Source of the DNA: Syntrophomonadaceae bacterium | GTDB taxonomy: Bacteria; Bacillota; Syntrophomonadia; Syntrophomonadales; Syntrophomonadaceae | Direction: 5' to 3' | Assembly (NCBI GenBank): GCA_012518685.1 | Contig: JAAYRQ010000125.1 | Span: 1 to 64,000, forward strand | DNA length: 64,000 nucleotides | In this document: positions 16,880-25,664 of the stretch, piece by piece | How positions within the stretch are numbered: position 1 is the stretch's first letter | Layout: every line of letters begins with the position of its first letter | Notes under the pieces: model-generated | The model's input: the letters and a program-made list of their open reading frames with translations, nothing else | Told to the model about the DNA's origin: nothing | Databases searched by the model: none | Program-made: the position numbers and the translations under genes

Positions 16880-17074
16880 ATGAATATAGATATAATTTTT
16901 AGAATTGCAGGGATAGGGATATTAATTTCAGTTTTATCGATTGTCTTAAAACAGGCTAAGAAGGAAGAACAAGCAGAGATGTTGACTTTGGCAGGTGTGG
17001 TAGTGGTCTTAATTATTGTAGTACAACTTATGAATCAGTTATTTACTGTGGTTAGATCAGTTTTTAATTTATAA
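16880..17074 (+). CDS. spoIIIAC: stage III sporulation protein AC
   Basis: This 64-aa protein has two membrane helices with the family pattern F-R-I-A-G-I-G-I-L-I-S-V-L and a connecting K-K-E-E-Q-A-E. It forms part of the membrane platform of the SpoIIIA channel. It is third in the spoIIIAA-AH order, with GAAGGGGG before the ATG. Its size matches the family (about 65-68 aa). Confidence 0.92.
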   Translation: MNIDIIFRIAGIGILISVLSIVLKQAKKEEQAEMLTLAGVVVVLIIVVQLMNQLFTVVRSVFNL

Positions 17075-17091
17075 AAAAGGGGGCTAACCTT

Positions 17092-17481
17092 ATGGAGATT
17101 GCCCAAATCGTTGGTCTAGCTTTAGTTACTACCATTCTTTTATTAATTCTTAGACAGGAAAAACCCGTTATGGCAGTAGTTTTAAGTATTGTTTTTAGTA
17201 TTATAGTTTTTACCTTAATGATGGGAAAAATGGGTTCCATTATAAATGTTATGAAAGAATTGACCCGAAGAGCAGAAATTAATTATTTTTTTTTAGCCAC
17301 GATTTTAAAAATATTAGGAGTGGCATACTTAGGTGAATTTGCCGCTACAATATGTCAGGATGCTGGGGAAGAAGCCGTAGCTAAAAAGGTGGAGTTCGCT
17401 TCTAAAATTATTATCGCGGTATTAGCTTTACCAATAATAATTGCTATTTTAGAGTCCTTACTTGAACTTATGCCCAGATAA
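17092..17481 (+). CDS. spoIIIAD: stage III sporulation protein AD
   Basis: This 129-aa protein carries four membrane helices and the family motif L-K-I-L-G-V-A-Y-L-G-E-F-A-A-T-I-C-Q-D-A-G-E near the middle. It is a membrane component of the mother cell-forespore channel. It follows spoIIIAC by 17 bases with AAAAGGGGGC before the ATG and precedes spoIIIAE by about 27 bases. Confidence 0.93.
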   Translation: MEIAQIVGLALVTTILLLILRQEKPVMAVVLSIVFSIIVFTLMMGKMGSIINVMKELTRRAEINYFFLATILKILGVAYLGEFAATICQDAGEEAVAKKVEFASKIIIAVLALPIIIAILESLLELMPR

Positions 17482-17508
17482 GATTTCAGTTTTACGGGGG
17501 AAATATTA

Positions 17509-18702
17509 ATGCGAAATAAGAAAATAACCTTACCCCTAAAATACATAATTATATTATTTCTAATTAACTTGTTTCTTTTCTCTTTGGGTACTTATAGTGT
17601 GGCTAGCGAAGTTGAGACCTTTTCCTTGTATGATACTATGGCAAATCTTGACTTGGATAGTTTAGAAGAATACAAGAAAAATGTTGATGAGGAAATTAAC
17701 AATTATTTTGATAACAAATCTGTTAAGGAATGGTTAATAGATTTTGTTAAAGGAGAATGGCAGTTTGATATTAAAGAAGTGGGAGGCAATTTAATTTCAA
17801 CCCTACTCAAAGAAGTAGTTGCGAATTCTGGCTTGTTAGGGAAGTTACTTATACTTTCTATCTTAGCTGCTTTATTAATTAATCTACAGACCGCCTTCTC
17901 CTCTAGTATTGCCAAGGTATCATATTTAGCGACTTTTTTAGCCTTATGTGCTATAGCTTTAGGATCATTTAATATTGTTTTGTCTATAGGACAAAACACA
18001 GTTGATAATATGGTGGCATTTATGATTGGGATGTTACCACAGATGATGGTTCTAGTAGCTGGCTTGGGCAATATTAATACTTCTTTAATGCTTTTTCCTA
18101 TTCTTATGACTACTGCAACTGCTTTAGCCAATGCGATAAAAAATATTGTTTTCCCACTTATTATTTTATCGGCCATTTTAAATATTGTGAACAATATGTC
18201 GGATACTATAAAAGTAGAAAAACTAGCTAAATTCATGGGGCAAATAGCCCAAATAACCTTAGGCTTTTTCCTAACTATTTTTGTTGGTGTAGTAACATTA
18301 AGGGCTATTTATGGTGCTGCCTTAGATAAAGTTACCTTAAGGACTACGAAATTTGTTACAGATAATGCTATTCCAGTAGTAGGTAAAATGTTCTCCGATA
18401 CGATTGAAGTTGCTGCAGGTTATATAGTAATGCTTAAACAGGCTATTGGGGTATTTGGCTTGCTAGTTGTTTTGGGTATAATCATAACTCCTTTATTAAA
18501 AATAGCTGCAATTGCTCTGATATACAAAATAACGGCCGCTATTGTTGAACCACTAGGTGATACTAGAACCGCAACTATTTTAGAAATTATGAGTGCCCAT
18601 TTATTTTTAATGTTATCAGCTGTAGCGGCTGTGGGCTTAATGTTTTTTATTATGATTGCTATAGTTGCAAGCATATCAAATAGTGCTTTTATGATGCGTT
18701 AG
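17509..18702 (+). CDS. spoIIIAE: stage III sporulation protein AE
   Basis: This 397-aa polytopic membrane protein has an N-terminal signal sequence (about residues 10-30), a mostly polar segment of about 90 residues, and then seven or eight hydrophobic helices. The family stretches G-N-I-N-T-S-L-M-L-F-P and K-F-V-T-D-N-A-I-P-V-V-G-K-M-F-S-D-T are present. It is the large membrane subunit of the SpoIIIA channel. Its place between AD and AF agrees with the conserved gene order. Confidence 0.93.
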   Translation: MRNKKITLPLKYIIILFLINLFLFSLGTYSVASEVETFSLYDTMANLDLDSLEEYKKNVDEEINNYFDNKSVKEWLIDFVKGEWQFDIKEVGGNLISTLLKEVVANSGLLGKLLILSILAALLINLQTAFSSSIAKVSYLATFLALCAIALGSFNIVLSIGQNTVDNMVAFMIGMLPQMMVLVAGLGNINTSLMLFPILMTTATALANAIKNIVFPLIILSAILNIVNNMSDTIKVEKLAKFMGQIAQITLGFFLTIFVGVVTLRAIYGAALDKVTLRTTKFVTDNAIPVVGKMFSDTIEVAAGYIVMLKQAIGVFGLLVVLGIIITPLLKIAAIALIYKITAAIVEPLGDTRTATILEIMSAHLFLMLSAVAAVGLMFFIMIAIVASISNSAFMMR

Positions 18703-18712
18703 GTGGTGTTTA

Positions 18713-19297
18713 ATTATAGTTGTTTTAAAAGAAATAGTAAGGAATGTGCTAGTAATTATTCTTCTAGCTAGCTTTTTAGAACTTATTTTACCAAATGGTA
18801 AAATTAAGCCTTTTGTAAGATTTGCCATTGGTTTATTTATTTTAATTTCTATTTTAAATCCTGTTTTAAATTTTTTGAATAGTGATAAAGATTGGCATTT
18901 AGATTTATGGAACTATAATGAAAAAATACTTAACGAAGAGGAAATATTAAAATCTGGTATCCAAATTAATGAACAATTAATAAGCAATAGTGATGAAATA
19001 ATTAAAGAAAAATTAGCTGGACAGATTAGTGCTGTAGCTATGCTTGTCGAAGGTATTGAAACCGTAGAAACGAAGCTTGTTTTATCTAGTAATGGTGAAT
19101 TATCTACTATTTCACTTTTAGTTAGCCCTGAGATATTAGCATCAGATAATAATGAAAAACAGCTAGAAATATTTTCTACTAATAAGATATTAAAAGATGA
19201 AGAAAAAGAAAGGTTAGTTAATAAAATATTAAACATAATGGAAAATATGTATGGTTTAGATAGCAGTAATATTAAAATTGAATTCAAGGAGGGTTAA
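18713..19297 (+). CDS. spoIIIAF: stage III sporulation protein AF
   Basis: SpoIIIAF has two N-terminal membrane helices followed by a ring-building-like domain facing the intermembrane space. The motif F-L-E-L-I-L-P-N-G-K-I-K-P-F-V-R-F-A-I-G-L is diagnostic. A GTG at 18746 is in frame but would remove about a dozen residues that the family has and has only a weak ribosome binding site. The frame extends up to the spoIIIAE stop with no ATG, GTG or TTG. ATT at 18713 lies 6 bases after AGGTGG, so I use it (194 aa). Confidence 0.88.
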   Translation: MIVVLKEIVRNVLVIILLASFLELILPNGKIKPFVRFAIGLFILISILNPVLNFLNSDKDWHLDLWNYNEKILNEEEILKSGIQINEQLISNSDEIIKEKLAGQISAVAMLVEGIETVETKLVLSSNGELSTISLLVSPEILASDNNEKQLEIFSTNKILKDEEKERLVNKILNIMENMYGLDSSNIKIEFKEG

Positions 19298-19300
19298 AGC

Positions 19301-19885
19301 ATGCTAGACGAGTGGTTCAGAAAAAACCCTAATGGAGATGAAAAACCTAGTAAATGGGAATTGTTAAATAATAAAAAAAAGCAGCTTATAATAATTATTA
19401 TTTCCCTAGGATTATTAGCACTTATTTGGCCATCCTCTAAAGTAGAAAACAATAAAACTACAGGAATTTGCAGTAGCATTGAGGTTAAGGAAGGCAATAT
19501 ATCCAAAAGTATGGCACAAGAATTAGAAAGTATTTTAACTAAAATTGATGGGGTGGGAGCAGTAGATGTAAGTTTATCACTATCTTCAGATGGCACAAAA
19601 TCGTATCTTACTAATACACGGGAAGAAAAAAGAGATATCAAAGAAGCAGATAATAAGGGAATGAAAAAGAATACCTTAGAAGAAAATCTTACCCGTGATT
19701 TAGCTGTGTCATCAGGTACCCCTTTACTAATAGAAGAAAAAAGACCAGAAATACTAGGGGTATTAGTAGTTGCAAATGGGGCTAATAATTCAGAAGTGGC
19801 AGAACAGTTAATTAGTGCTACTGCAACTCTGTTTAATATATCTCCACACAAAGTAACAGTAATGCCTAGAAAGGGTGGGGGATAA
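19301..19885 (+). CDS. spoIIIAG: stage III sporulation protein AG
   Basis: SpoIIIAG forms the large ring of the channel in the space between mother cell and forespore. The 194-aa product has a short cytoplasmic end, one membrane helix (about residues 28-46) and a ring-building motif domain with the family features I-D-G-V-G-A-V-D-V and I-L-G-V-L-V-V-A-N-G-A. ATG follows GGAGGGTTAAAGC. Its stop overlaps the spoIIIAH ATG by one base. Confidence 0.92.
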   Translation: MLDEWFRKNPNGDEKPSKWELLNNKKKQLIIIIISLGLLALIWPSSKVENNKTTGICSSIEVKEGNISKSMAQELESILTKIDGVGAVDVSLSLSSDGTKSYLTNTREEKRDIKEADNKGMKKNTLEENLTRDLAVSSGTPLLIEEKRPEILGVLVVANGANNSEVAEQLISATATLFNISPHKVTVMPRKGGG

Positions 19886-20427
19886 TGTTAGTGATTAATA
19901 ACAGACGGCTAAAATGGTATATTATAATAATTGTGATTACATTATTATTATTTGGGGGTATTAATTATTATGATAAATTGACCGCTAATCAAGGGCAGCT
20001 AGAGAATATTGTTGCTGTTAATAATATAGATTCAATTAATAATGCCAGTCTTAATGTAAAAGGAGAATTTAAAGCAAACTTTTTTGCGGATTATCGCATG
20101 GAGAGAGAAAGATTAAGGGGAAGACAATTAGAATTGTTAAAAAACATAATTAACAATGAAGCTACCGAAGAAAAAGCCAGAACTGCTGCTGCCATTAAGA
20201 TAGTTGATATTACAACTGATATGGAAAAAGAAATTCAAGCAGAAAATATTATAAAATCAAAAGGATATATTGATTGTGTAATAATTATGCAAGCAGAAAC
20301 TAGCACTATTATTGTGCAATCAGATAATCTTACTATGATGGAAGAAGAGGAATTATATGATATAGTTGGGAAAATAACTGCTATAAGTAATGATAAAATA
20401 TCAATAATTGCCAAAAAACTAAATTAA
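19885..20427 (+). CDS. spoIIIAH: stage III sporulation protein AH
   Basis: SpoIIIAH is the mother-cell membrane protein that binds SpoIIQ across the septal space. The 180-aa product has one N-terminal membrane helix and an EscJ/FliF-like domain with F-F-A-D-Y-R-M-E-R-E-R-L-R-G-R-Q and G-Y-I-D-C-V-I-I, both typical of the family. It is the last gene of the operon. A new promoter and leader for the biotin carboxylase genes follow. Confidence 0.92.
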   Translation: MLVINNRRLKWYIIIIVITLLLFGGINYYDKLTANQGQLENIVAVNNIDSINNASLNVKGEFKANFFADYRMERERLRGRQLELLKNIINNEATEEKARTAAAIKIVDITTDMEKEIQAENIIKSKGYIDCVIIMQAETSTIIVQSDNLTMMEEEELYDIVGKITAISNDKISIIAKKLN

Positions 20428-20462
20428 AAATAACAATTATGTTGTATACAATGGATTAATCA

Positions 20463-20491
20463 TTGAAATACCAAGACTTTATTTTTATAAT
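20463..20491 (+). promoter_or_regulatory. sigma-A-type promoter before the pycB-accB fusion
   Basis: TTGAAA (20463-20468) and TATAAT (20486-20491) are separated by 17 bases, which is five of six plus six of six consensus bases at optimal spacing. Transcription would start near 20498 and produce a leader of about 100 bases containing two hairpins. It lies 36 bases after the spoIIIAH stop. Confidence 0.75.
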
Positions 20492-20514
20492 AATATAATC
20501 AGGGTAAATTAGAT

Positions 20515-20536
20515 ACTCAGGTTTGCAAACCTGAGT
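20515..20536 (+). promoter_or_regulatory. perfect 22-base palindrome in the pycB leader
   Basis: ACTCAGGTTTG followed directly by CAAACCTGAGT forms a perfect palindrome in the predicted leader. It can be a short hairpin in the RNA or a dimer-binding operator in the DNA. Its position just after the predicted start site suits a repressor roadblock. The sequence after it is T-rich but not a clean T-run. Confidence 0.5.
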
Positions 20537-20550
20537 CTATTTATATATAG

Positions 20551-20581
20551 GCATAAAACCAGGTATTACCTGGAATTATGC
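20551..20581 (+). promoter_or_regulatory. stable hairpin directly upstream of the pycB ribosome binding site
   Basis: GCATAA (20551-20556) pairs with TTATGC (20576-20581) and CCAGGT (20559-20564) with ACCTGG (20568-20573), with an A-A internal loop on both sides and the terminal loop ATT. The GGGGAGG ribosome binding site begins 3 bases after it. It has no T-run, so it is more likely a 5' leader structure or operator than a terminator. Confidence 0.5.
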
Positions 20582-20597
20582 AGTGGGGAGGTCAATT

Positions 20598-22493
20598 ATG
20601 CATAGAGTTAAAATAACTGATACCAGTTTAAGAGATGCTCATCAGAGTTTATGGGCGACTAGAATGACTACAGAGGATATGTTACCTATATTAGAACATA
20701 TCGATAATATTGGATACCATTCTATTGAAGTATGGGGTGGGGCTACCTTTGATGTTTGTATTCGTTACTTAAATGAGGATCCTTGGGAAAGATTAAGGAC
20801 GATTCGCAAGGAGATTAAAAGTACTAATTTACAAATGTTATTAAGGGGTCAATCTTTAGTAGGCTATACTCATTATCCCGATGATGTTGTGGAAAAGTTT
20901 ATTTATAAGGCGGCAGAAAATGGCATAGATATCTTTAGGGTTTTTGATGCCCTAAATGATATTCGTAATTTAGAGACTTCGTTGCAAACTATTAAGAAGA
21001 CGGGTAAACATGCTCAAGCTTGTGTAGTCTATACTATTAGCCCTGTTCATTCTATCGAACATTTTGTAAACACAGCTTTAAGCTTAAAAGATATGGGTGC
21101 TGATTCGATCTGCATAAAGGATATGGCTGGTTTGCTATCACCTTATGTTGCTTATGAACTAGTAGCCTTATTAAAGGAAAAGGTTAAATTGCCTATCCAG
21201 CTTCATACTCATTATATAGGGGGCTTAGCCATTGCTGCCCTTTTAAAAGCTACCGAGGCCGGAGTTGATATAATTGATACAGCTACTGTTCCTATGGCTT
21301 TTGGCTCTTCACAACCACCTGTAGAAACGATTGTTAGGGCCTTACAAGATACTGAACATGATACAGGATTAAAATTGCATGAGCTATTTGAAGTAGCTAG
21401 TCATTTTGAAAAGATAAGAAAACATAAGGGTTTTGAACGCGGAGTCACTAGAATTACGGATATGAAGGTATTTGAACATCAGGTGCCTGGTGGTATGATT
21501 TCTAATTTATTTTCCCAGTTAGAAGAACAGAATGCTTCCCATCGTATGGAAGAAGTGCTGCAAGAAATACCGTATGTTAGGGCAGATATGGGTTATCCGC
21601 CTTTAGTTACTCCGACTAGCCAGATTATTGGTATTCAAGCGGTCTTAAATGTCTTAATGGGCGAAAGGTATAAAATGTGCCCAGGTGAGGTAAAAGACTA
21701 TGTGAGGGGTTTTTATGGTAAACCTCCTATGCCTATTAATCCCGAAATTAAAAGCCTCATCATAGGTGATGAGGAAGTAATAGAAACTAGGCCAGCTGAT
21801 TTAATAGCTCCAGGCTGGGAAAAGGGTAAAAAAGAAATAGGGGATATGGCTAAAAGTGAAGAGGATATATTGACATATATTTTGTTTCCGCAAGTGGCTT
21901 TAAAGTACTTTGCTTATCGGGATGAGATGGGGGCAGATGAAATTGCTCCTATATTAACCACCGAAATAGAAAATACTAATATTAATGAAAAAAAACCTAT
22001 TAAAGAAAAAATAATTCCAACAGCTAAAAAAAGGTCAAACCAAAAGGGGGACGAGGAGATGAATTTTGCAGAAATTAAAGAGCTTATGATGTTACTAAAT
22101 AGTACAGATATAGGGGAAATAGAATTAGAAAAGGAAGATTTTAGACTTAGCCTACGCAAAACAAATGCAGAAGGTGATAATAAAAATAAATCTAATCGTA
22201 CTGTTACATCTAAAGTTACAGCTAATGAAGATGATCTGGAAGTAAACGAAAACATTGAGGAAGTAGTATCTCCTATGGTAGGTACTTTTTATGCTGCTCC
22301 TTCCCCGGATGCCCCGCCTTTTGTTAAGGTTGGCGACCAGGTTGATAGAGGTCAAACCTTATGTATAGTTGAAGCTATGAAATTAATGAATGAAATTAAG
22401 GCAGAAAATGCGGGAGTGGTAGTAGACATTTTAGTTGACAATGCTGAACCAGTTGAATATGGTCAACCAATATTCTTAATTGAAAAAGAATAG
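20598..22493 (+). CDS. pyruvate carboxylase subunit B / oxaloacetate decarboxylase-type carboxyltransferase fused to a complete AccB (BCCP)
   Basis: Residues 1 to about 460 are the carboxyltransferase of pyruvate carboxylase subunit B or oxaloacetate decarboxylase alpha: [19 protein letters not shown], the metal-binding L-H-T-H-Y and the PYC/OADA domain. After a charged linker, residues 488-631 start [13 protein letters not shown], the N-terminus of acetyl-CoA carboxylase BCCP, and end with the biotinyl domain E-A-M-K-L-M-N (Lys about 595). An internal ATG at 22059 is in frame and has AAGGGGG 8 bases upstream. The locus (spoIIIAH, this gene, accC, asp23, nusB) is where free accB normally lies. 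The start at 20598 follows GGGGAGG; an upstream in-frame start at 20583 is less likely. Confidence 0.88.
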   Translation: MHRVKITDTSLRDAHQSLWATRMTTEDMLPILEHIDNIGYHSIEVWGGATFDVCIRYLNEDPWERLRTIRKEIKSTNLQMLLRGQSLVGYTHYPDDVVEKFIYKAAENGIDIFRVFDALNDIRNLETSLQTIKKTGKHAQACVVYTISPVHSIEHFVNTALSLKDMGADSICIKDMAGLLSPYVAYELVALLKEKVKLPIQLHTHYIGGLAIAALLKATEAGVDIIDTATVPMAFGSSQPPVETIVRALQDTEHDTGLKLHELFEVASHFEKIRKHKGFERGVTRITDMKVFEHQVPGGMISNLFSQLEEQNASHRMEEVLQEIPYVRADMGYPPLVTPTSQIIGIQAVLNVLMGERYKMCPGEVKDYVRGFYGKPPMPINPEIKSLIIGDEEVIETRPADLIAPGWEKGKKEIGDMAKSEEDILTYILFPQVALKYFAYRDEMGADEIAPILTTEIENTNINEKKPIKEKIIPTAKKRSNQKGDEEMNFAEIKELMMLLNSTDIGEIELEKEDFRLSLRKTNAEGDNKNKSNRTVTSKVTANEDDLEVNENIEEVVSPMVGTFYAAPSPDAPPFVKVGDQVDRGQTLCIVEAMKLMNEIKAENAGVVVDILVDNAEPVEYGQPIFLIEKE

Positions 22494-22506
22494 AGGAGTG
22501 GATAAG

Positions 22507-23844
22507 TTGTTTAATAAAGTTCTCATAGCTAATCGAGGGGAAATAGCTTTAAGAATAATAAGGGCTTGTAAAGAGTTAGGTGTAAAAACAGTAGCGGTTT
22601 ACTCAATTGCTGACAAGAATAGTTTACATGTGACAAATGCCGATGAAGCAATATGTATTGGAGCTTCGCCCGCTAATCAAAGTTACTTAAATGTTTCTAA
22701 TATTATTGCTGCAGCCCAAATATCTGGAGCCGATGCTATTCATCCAGGTTATGGTTTTTTAGCAGAAAACCCACATTTTGCTGCATTATGTGAAACTAAT
22801 AGGATAAAATTTATCGGTCCCAAGCCTGAGGTTATAGAAATGATGGGGGATAAGGTAAAAGCTCGTGATTTAATGGAAAAGGCTGGGGTTCCCTGTGTTC
22901 CTGGCAGTGATGGAGCTGTTAAAAGTTATGAAGAAGCATTTAGTGTGGCGAAAGTTATAGGATATCCTGTAATGATTAAGGCGGCAGCTGGCGGTGGCGG
23001 CAAGGGTATGCGATTAGCACACAACGAAACAACCCTAAAGGATGCATTAGATATGGCAAAACTAGAGGCAGGTACCGCCTTCGGTAATGATGAAATATAT
23101 ATTGAAAAATATGTAGAAGAGCCTAGGCATATTGAAATACAAATCTTAGGTGATGGACAAGGTAATATTATTCATTTAGGTGAAAGGGATTGTTCTATTC
23201 AGAGACGCAACCAGAAATTGTTAGAAGAGTCACCTTCTACCTTGTTAGATGAAACTTTAAGGGAGCAAATGGGCGAAGTTGCAGTTAATGCAGCCCAAGC
23301 TGTTAAATACACTAGTGCTGGTACTATAGAATTTTTAGTAGATAAATACAAAAACTTTTATTTTATAGAAATGAATACCCGAGTACAGGTAGAACATCCT
23401 GTTACAGAAATGGTTACAGGCATTGATATTATTAAGGAACAAATTAAAATAGCTGCTGGACAAGCCTTAAATATTACCCAAGAAGATGTTGTTTTAAATG
23501 GTTGGGCAATAGAATGTAGAATTAATGCTGAAGACCCCGACAATGATTTTGCTCCTTCACCAGGCAAAGTTGGTAAATACATAATACCTGGTGGACCAGG
23601 GGTTAGGATAGACTCGTTTATTCAACAAGGTTATATTATACCGCCTTATTATGATTCAATGCTAGCAAAATTAGTTGTATGGGGGCAGACCCGTGAGGAA
23701 GCTATTACTCGTATGAAAAGGGCACTTAATGAATTTACTATTGAAAACATAAAAACGACCATACCTTTTCACTTAAAGGTATTAGATAATGCTTTTTATA
23801 AAAAAGGTGAGGTATATACTAACTTTATACAAAGGCGTATGTGA
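22507..23844 (+). CDS. accC: biotin carboxylase subunit (AccC/PycA-type)
   Basis: The enzyme carboxylates BCCP-bound biotin with ATP and bicarbonate. The 445-aa product has [13 protein letters not shown], the ATP-grasp glycine loop [22 protein letters not shown] and the catalytic site segment [15 protein letters not shown] use the TTG at 22507, 8 bases after GAGGAG. With the upstream fusion gene it could serve a pyruvate carboxylase (biotin carboxylase in a separate subunit) and, if a free BCCP is made, acetyl-CoA carboxylase. No accA or accD is in the window. Confidence 0.93.
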   Translation: MFNKVLIANRGEIALRIIRACKELGVKTVAVYSIADKNSLHVTNADEAICIGASPANQSYLNVSNIIAAAQISGADAIHPGYGFLAENPHFAALCETNRIKFIGPKPEVIEMMGDKVKARDLMEKAGVPCVPGSDGAVKSYEEAFSVAKVIGYPVMIKAAAGGGGKGMRLAHNETTLKDALDMAKLEAGTAFGNDEIYIEKYVEEPRHIEIQILGDGQGNIIHLGERDCSIQRRNQKLLEESPSTLLDETLREQMGEVAVNAAQAVKYTSAGTIEFLVDKYKNFYFIEMNTRVQVEHPVTEMVTGIDIIKEQIKIAAGQALNITQEDVVLNGWAIECRINAEDPDNDFAPSPGKVGKYIIPGGPGVRIDSFIQQGYIIPPYYDSMLAKLVVWGQTREEAITRMKRALNEFTIENIKTTIPFHLKVLDNAFYKKGEVYTNFIQRRM

Positions 23845-23874
23845 TAAAATAATTTTCGTTACTTATGGATAAAT

Positions 23875-23904
23875 TTGAAAATAATAGTATGCCTATGTTA
23901 CAAT
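23875..23904 (+). promoter_or_regulatory. sigma-A-type promoter before the Asp23 gene
   Basis: TTGAAA (23875-23880) and TACAAT (23899-23904) are separated by 18 bases and lie 33 bases before the Asp23-family start. It probably gives the asp23-amaP-nusB section its own transcription start. Confidence 0.55.
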
Positions 23905-23936
23905 AACGAATATAAATATTGTGGAGGTGGACATTA

Positions 23937-24341
23937 ATGGACACACAAAGACCTGAAATTAATAATGAATTTGGAAGTATAAGGATTGCTGATGAGGTTG
24001 TAGCTACCGTAGCTGGACTAGCTGCTTCTGAAGTCGAAGGCGTTGCGGCTATGAGTGGTAACTGGGGTACTGATTTTGCAGAAAGATTAGGTAGAAAAAA
24101 TTTTGGCAAAGGAATTAGGGTGGAAGTAACTGGAGATGTTACTACAGTAGATATATATATTGTAGTAGAATTTGGTTATGCCATCCCTGAAGTTGCATCA
24201 AATGTACAAAAAGATGTTAAGGCAGCGGTAGAAACTATGACAGGCTTAACTGTTAGCACAGTTAATGTGCATATTTCAGCGGTTTCAATGAAAAAACAAC
24301 CCGTAAACGAATTTGATGCCCTTGACCCAGAAATTGAATAA
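23937..24341 (+). CDS. Asp23/Gls24 family envelope stress protein
   Basis: This 134-aa member of the Asp23/Gls24 family has the typical core I-A-D-E-V-V-A-T-V-A-G-L-A-A-S-E-V-E-G-V and G-Y-A-I-P-E-V-A-S-N-V-Q. In Staphylococcus such proteins are tethered at the membrane by AmaP, and an AmaP gene follows here. The ATG at 23937 has GGAGGTGG upstream. Placement between accC and nusB is conserved in many Clostridia. Confidence 0.9.
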   Translation: MDTQRPEINNEFGSIRIADEVVATVAGLAASEVEGVAAMSGNWGTDFAERLGRKNFGKGIRVEVTGDVTTVDIYIVVEFGYAIPEVASNVQKDVKAAVETMTGLTVSTVNVHISAVSMKKQPVNEFDALDPEIE

Positions 24342-24360
24342 TAGTAAATAAGATAATTAT

Positions 24361-24395
24361 ATAGATAACCCCCTGATTATCAGGGGGTTATCTAT
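24361..24395 (+). terminator. long perfect inverted repeat after the Asp23 gene
   Basis: ATAGATAACCCCCTGAT (24361-24377) is perfectly complementary to ATCAGGGGGTTATCTAT (24379-24395), a 17-bp stem. It lies between the Asp23 gene and amaP. No strong T-run follows, so it may attenuate, stabilise the upstream message or terminate only partly. Confidence 0.6.
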
Positions 24396-24425
24396 ATTCC
24401 TAACTTTTAGAAAGAGGTGTCAATC

Positions 24426-24971
24426 TTGGCTAATGTATGGAGATTAGTAGTATTTTTATATAGTTTATTGTTACTAGCTTTATCTAGTATTGCAATAATA
24501 GCGGCTATAGGAAGACCAGAACCTATAGAATATATTAATTATGCATTATCAACCCCTACCAATCGTATTATGCTAGGCTTAGTAGCCATAATATTTTTTG
24601 TTATAGCACTATTATCAATAATTTCGTCATTTAAAGTAGAAAAATCTATACCAAAACTAAAGCCTAATTCTATAACTGTACAAAGTACTTTAGTGGGACA
24701 AGTTTCCATAACCATCCCAGCTATTAAGGTAATTATAATGAAAGCTATTAAAACTATTGAAGGTGTTAAAGAAGTAAAATCATCAGTTAGTAACGGAGAT
24801 AAAGGCTTAATTATAGACCTACATATTATGATTAACCCTGATTTGAATGTAGCAGAGGTTACTAAAAATATGCAAAGTGTGGTAAAACAATATGTAGAAG
24901 AATTTGGTGGCTTAACTGTTGATGAAGTTAAAATATTAGTAGATGATTTTGGACAAAATCCTTCATCTTAA
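24426..24971 (+). CDS. amaP: alkaline shock membrane anchor protein AmaP
   Basis: AmaP anchors Asp23-type proteins to the cytoplasmic membrane. The 181-aa product has two N-terminal membrane helices (about residues 5-28 and 47-70) and a C-terminal Asp23-like domain with the pattern I-E-G-V-K-E-V and V-K-Q-Y-V-E-E. I start it at TTG 24426, 7 bases after GAGGTG. It is followed by a DUF2273 protein and nusB, the common arrangement. Confidence 0.88.
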   Translation: MANVWRLVVFLYSLLLLALSSIAIIAAIGRPEPIEYINYALSTPTNRIMLGLVAIIFFVIALLSIISSFKVEKSIPKLKPNSITVQSTLVGQVSITIPAIKVIIMKAIKTIEGVKEVKSSVSNGDKGLIIDLHIMINPDLNVAEVTKNMQSVVKQYVEEFGGLTVDEVKILVDDFGQNPSS

Positions 24972-24991
24972 AATATAAAGGGGGATTTAAC

Positions 24992-25216
24992 ATGTGGGAG
25001 AAACTATTACTATCACTTATTAATAAACATCGTGGTAAAACTATTGGTATCTTAATAGGCCTACTAGCTAGTATTTTGTTTATCAGTTATGGTTTTTGGA
25101 AAGCTATATTTATTATTATTTGTATTAGTTTAGGTTACTTTATAGGAAGAAAAATAGATGAAGATAAAAATTTAGAATTATGGATAAAACAATTATTTAA
25201 AGATAAGGAACAATAG
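24992..25216 (+). CDS. DUF2273 small membrane protein
   Basis: This 74-aa protein has the DUF2273 pattern: H-R-G-K-T-I-G-I-L-I-G-L-L, two closely spaced membrane helices, and an amphipathic charged tail beginning G-R-K-I-D-E. Members are regularly found beside AmaP and Asp23, and it is thought to act with them at the membrane. The ATG has AAGGGGG upstream. The function is not known in detail. Confidence 0.87.
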   Translation: MWEKLLLSLINKHRGKTIGILIGLLASILFISYGFWKAIFIIICISLGYFIGRKIDEDKNLELWIKQLFKDKEQ

Positions 25217-25253
25217 CATATATTCATATAGCAATTAAGGAAGGAAGATATGT

Positions 25254-25664
25254 TTGAGCAGACGAAAGGCTAGAGAAGTTGCTTTTAAGGTAATATATCA
25301 AGTTGACATAGTTAAGGCAGATGTAATAGATGCTTTTAAACATACTATAGAAGAGGAAAATTTACCCGATAAGGATAGAGCCTTTGCTTGGCAATTAGTG
25401 TCGGGTTGTTTGGATAACATTGAACTAATCGACAGCAAAATCTCTCATTTTTCTACAGCCTGGGATATAAGTCGTATGCCTTCAGTTGATCGAAATATAT
25501 TACGAATTGGTGCTTATGAAATATTATTTACTGATAGCTCTTTACAAGCAATCCCGATTGATGAGGCCATAGAAGTAGCTAAGAAATATAGTACCGATAA
25601 TTCCCCAGGTTATATAAATGCTATTTTGGATAAAATAAAAGGTGAAAAGGAATGTTCTATCTAG
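25254..25664 (+). CDS. nusB: transcription antitermination factor NusB
   Basis: NusB with NusE binds boxA RNA in rRNA antitermination. The 136-aa all-helical product has the family motifs S-R-R-K-A-R-E-V-A-F-K-V-I-Y-Q, M-P-S-V-D-R-N-I-L-R-I-G-A-Y-E-I and P-I-D-E-A-I-E-V-A-K-K-Y-S. It starts at TTG after AAGGAAG. The 3' end overlaps the next gene by 13 bases. Confidence 0.95.
   Translation: MSRRKAREVAFKVIYQVDIVKADVIDAFKHTIEEENLPDKDRAFAWQLVSGCLDNIELIDSKISHFSTAWDISRMPSVDRNILRIGAYEILFTDSSLQAIPIDEAIEVAKKYSTDNSPGYINAILDKIKGEKECSI

Noticed and set aside
17703-18236. Open minus-strand frame of about 177 codons opposite spoIIIAE
   Set aside because: The plus strand encodes a well-recognised SpoIIIAE. 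The antisense product is Ile/Ala/Lys-rich noise.
19294-19851. Open minus-strand frame of about 185 codons opposite spoIIIAG
   Set aside because: It is antisense to a clear SpoIIIAG gene inside a conserved operon and has no recognisable domain.
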